NCBI GenBank assembly: GCA_001839685.1
Contig: MLAK01000671.1
Location: 49,569 to 107,564, forward strand
Reading direction: 5' to 3'
Length of the DNA stretch: 57,996 nt
DNA from: Tritrichomonas foetus
Lineage: Eukaryota; Parabasalia; Tritrichomonadida; Tritrichomonadidae
Both the position numbers and the translations under genes were made by a program. This document shows, piece after piece, positions 57,934 through 57,996 of the stretch. Position 1 is the first letter of the stretch, and the number at the start of each line of letters is the position of its first letter. Below the pieces are notes generated by a model that was not told the DNA's origin, ran no database searches, and was given only the letters and a program-made list of their open reading frames with translations.

Positions 57934-57996
57934 GAATAATTAATATATTCAACAGAAACATACACTAATAATAAACAATTACATATCAACAGTTTT
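57934..57996. other. Window edge downstream of USP-transposase
   Basis: Only 63 bp remain. The reverse complement contains TATTAGTG, also present upstream at 55561-55568 in 'ttttattagtgga', which is too short to call a terminal repeat. Confidence 0.3.

Noticed and set aside
55561..57996. TATTAGTG near 55561 and its inverted copy near 57970 as terminal inverted repeats of the USP-transposase
   Set aside because: Only 8 bp match in AT-rich sequence and the element end may lie beyond the window.
1..57996. CRISPR arrays, bacterial operons, rRNA genes, viral structural genes
   Set aside because: No regularly spaced repeats, no rRNA-like conserved blocks, and no capsid, polymerase or integrase signatures apart from the DDE domain; the content is clearly eukaryotic.

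Overview
This window looks like nuclear DNA of a parabasalid, most likely Tritrichomonas (T. foetus or a close relative). The organism call is inference. It rests on an AT-rich, gene-dense layout of almost entirely single-exon genes, on TCA-Py-(T/A) initiator-like motifs 5-15 nt upstream of several ATGs, on one spliceosomal intron with the trichomonad-type ends GTATGT...GCTAACCCACAG, and on trichomonad-style gene families (Sel1 repeats, beta-helix surface proteins, short two-repeat Myb proteins, Asn-rich linkers).

Layout. 1-3 kb: end of a repeat element, an Asn-rich Sel1-like protein, tRNA-Asp(GTC). 3-10 kb: WD40 protein, zinc-ribbon/LRR/ADP-ribosylglycohydrolase, a 76-residue ubiquitin-like protein, a repeat-motif coiled-coil protein, a DPY30 protein. 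10-19 kb: multi-RRM/RGG protein, chromo-shadow-like protein, low-complexity protein, NAD(P)HX dehydratase, alpha-tubulin acetyltransferase. 19-24.9 kb: doublecortin-like/P-loop NTPase, a TIR-bounded noncoding element (21.5-22.6 kb), R2R3-type Myb, a long T tract. 24.9-32 kb: TBC1D31-like protein, small unknown, double chromodomain protein, CS/Sel1 tail-anchored protein, CARMIL-like LRR protein. 32-45 kb: coiled-coil protein, beta-helix surface protein, YhhN/TMEM86 membrane protein, small Myb, FG-GAP surface protein, DHHC palmitoyltransferase, 1101-residue surface protein. 45.6-55.2 kb: giant coiled-coil protein with internal zinc ribbon, CYTH-domain protein, intron-containing SNF1/MARK-type kinase. 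55.2-58 kb: TTCGAA-rich repeat array and a gene fusing a ubiquitin-specific protease domain to a DDE transposase.

How genes relate. There are no operons; genes are single transcription units on both strands. Loose themes are chromatin (DPY30, chromo-shadow-like, double chromodomain, two Myb proteins), cytoskeleton (tubulin acetyltransferase, TBC1D31-like, DCX-like NTPase, CARMIL-like, giant coiled coil) and surface proteins. The most unusual items are the USP-transposase fusion with its repeat-rich upstream region, the TIR element whose 73-bp end recurs exactly at the window start, and the divergent ubiquitin ending exactly at Gly-Gly.
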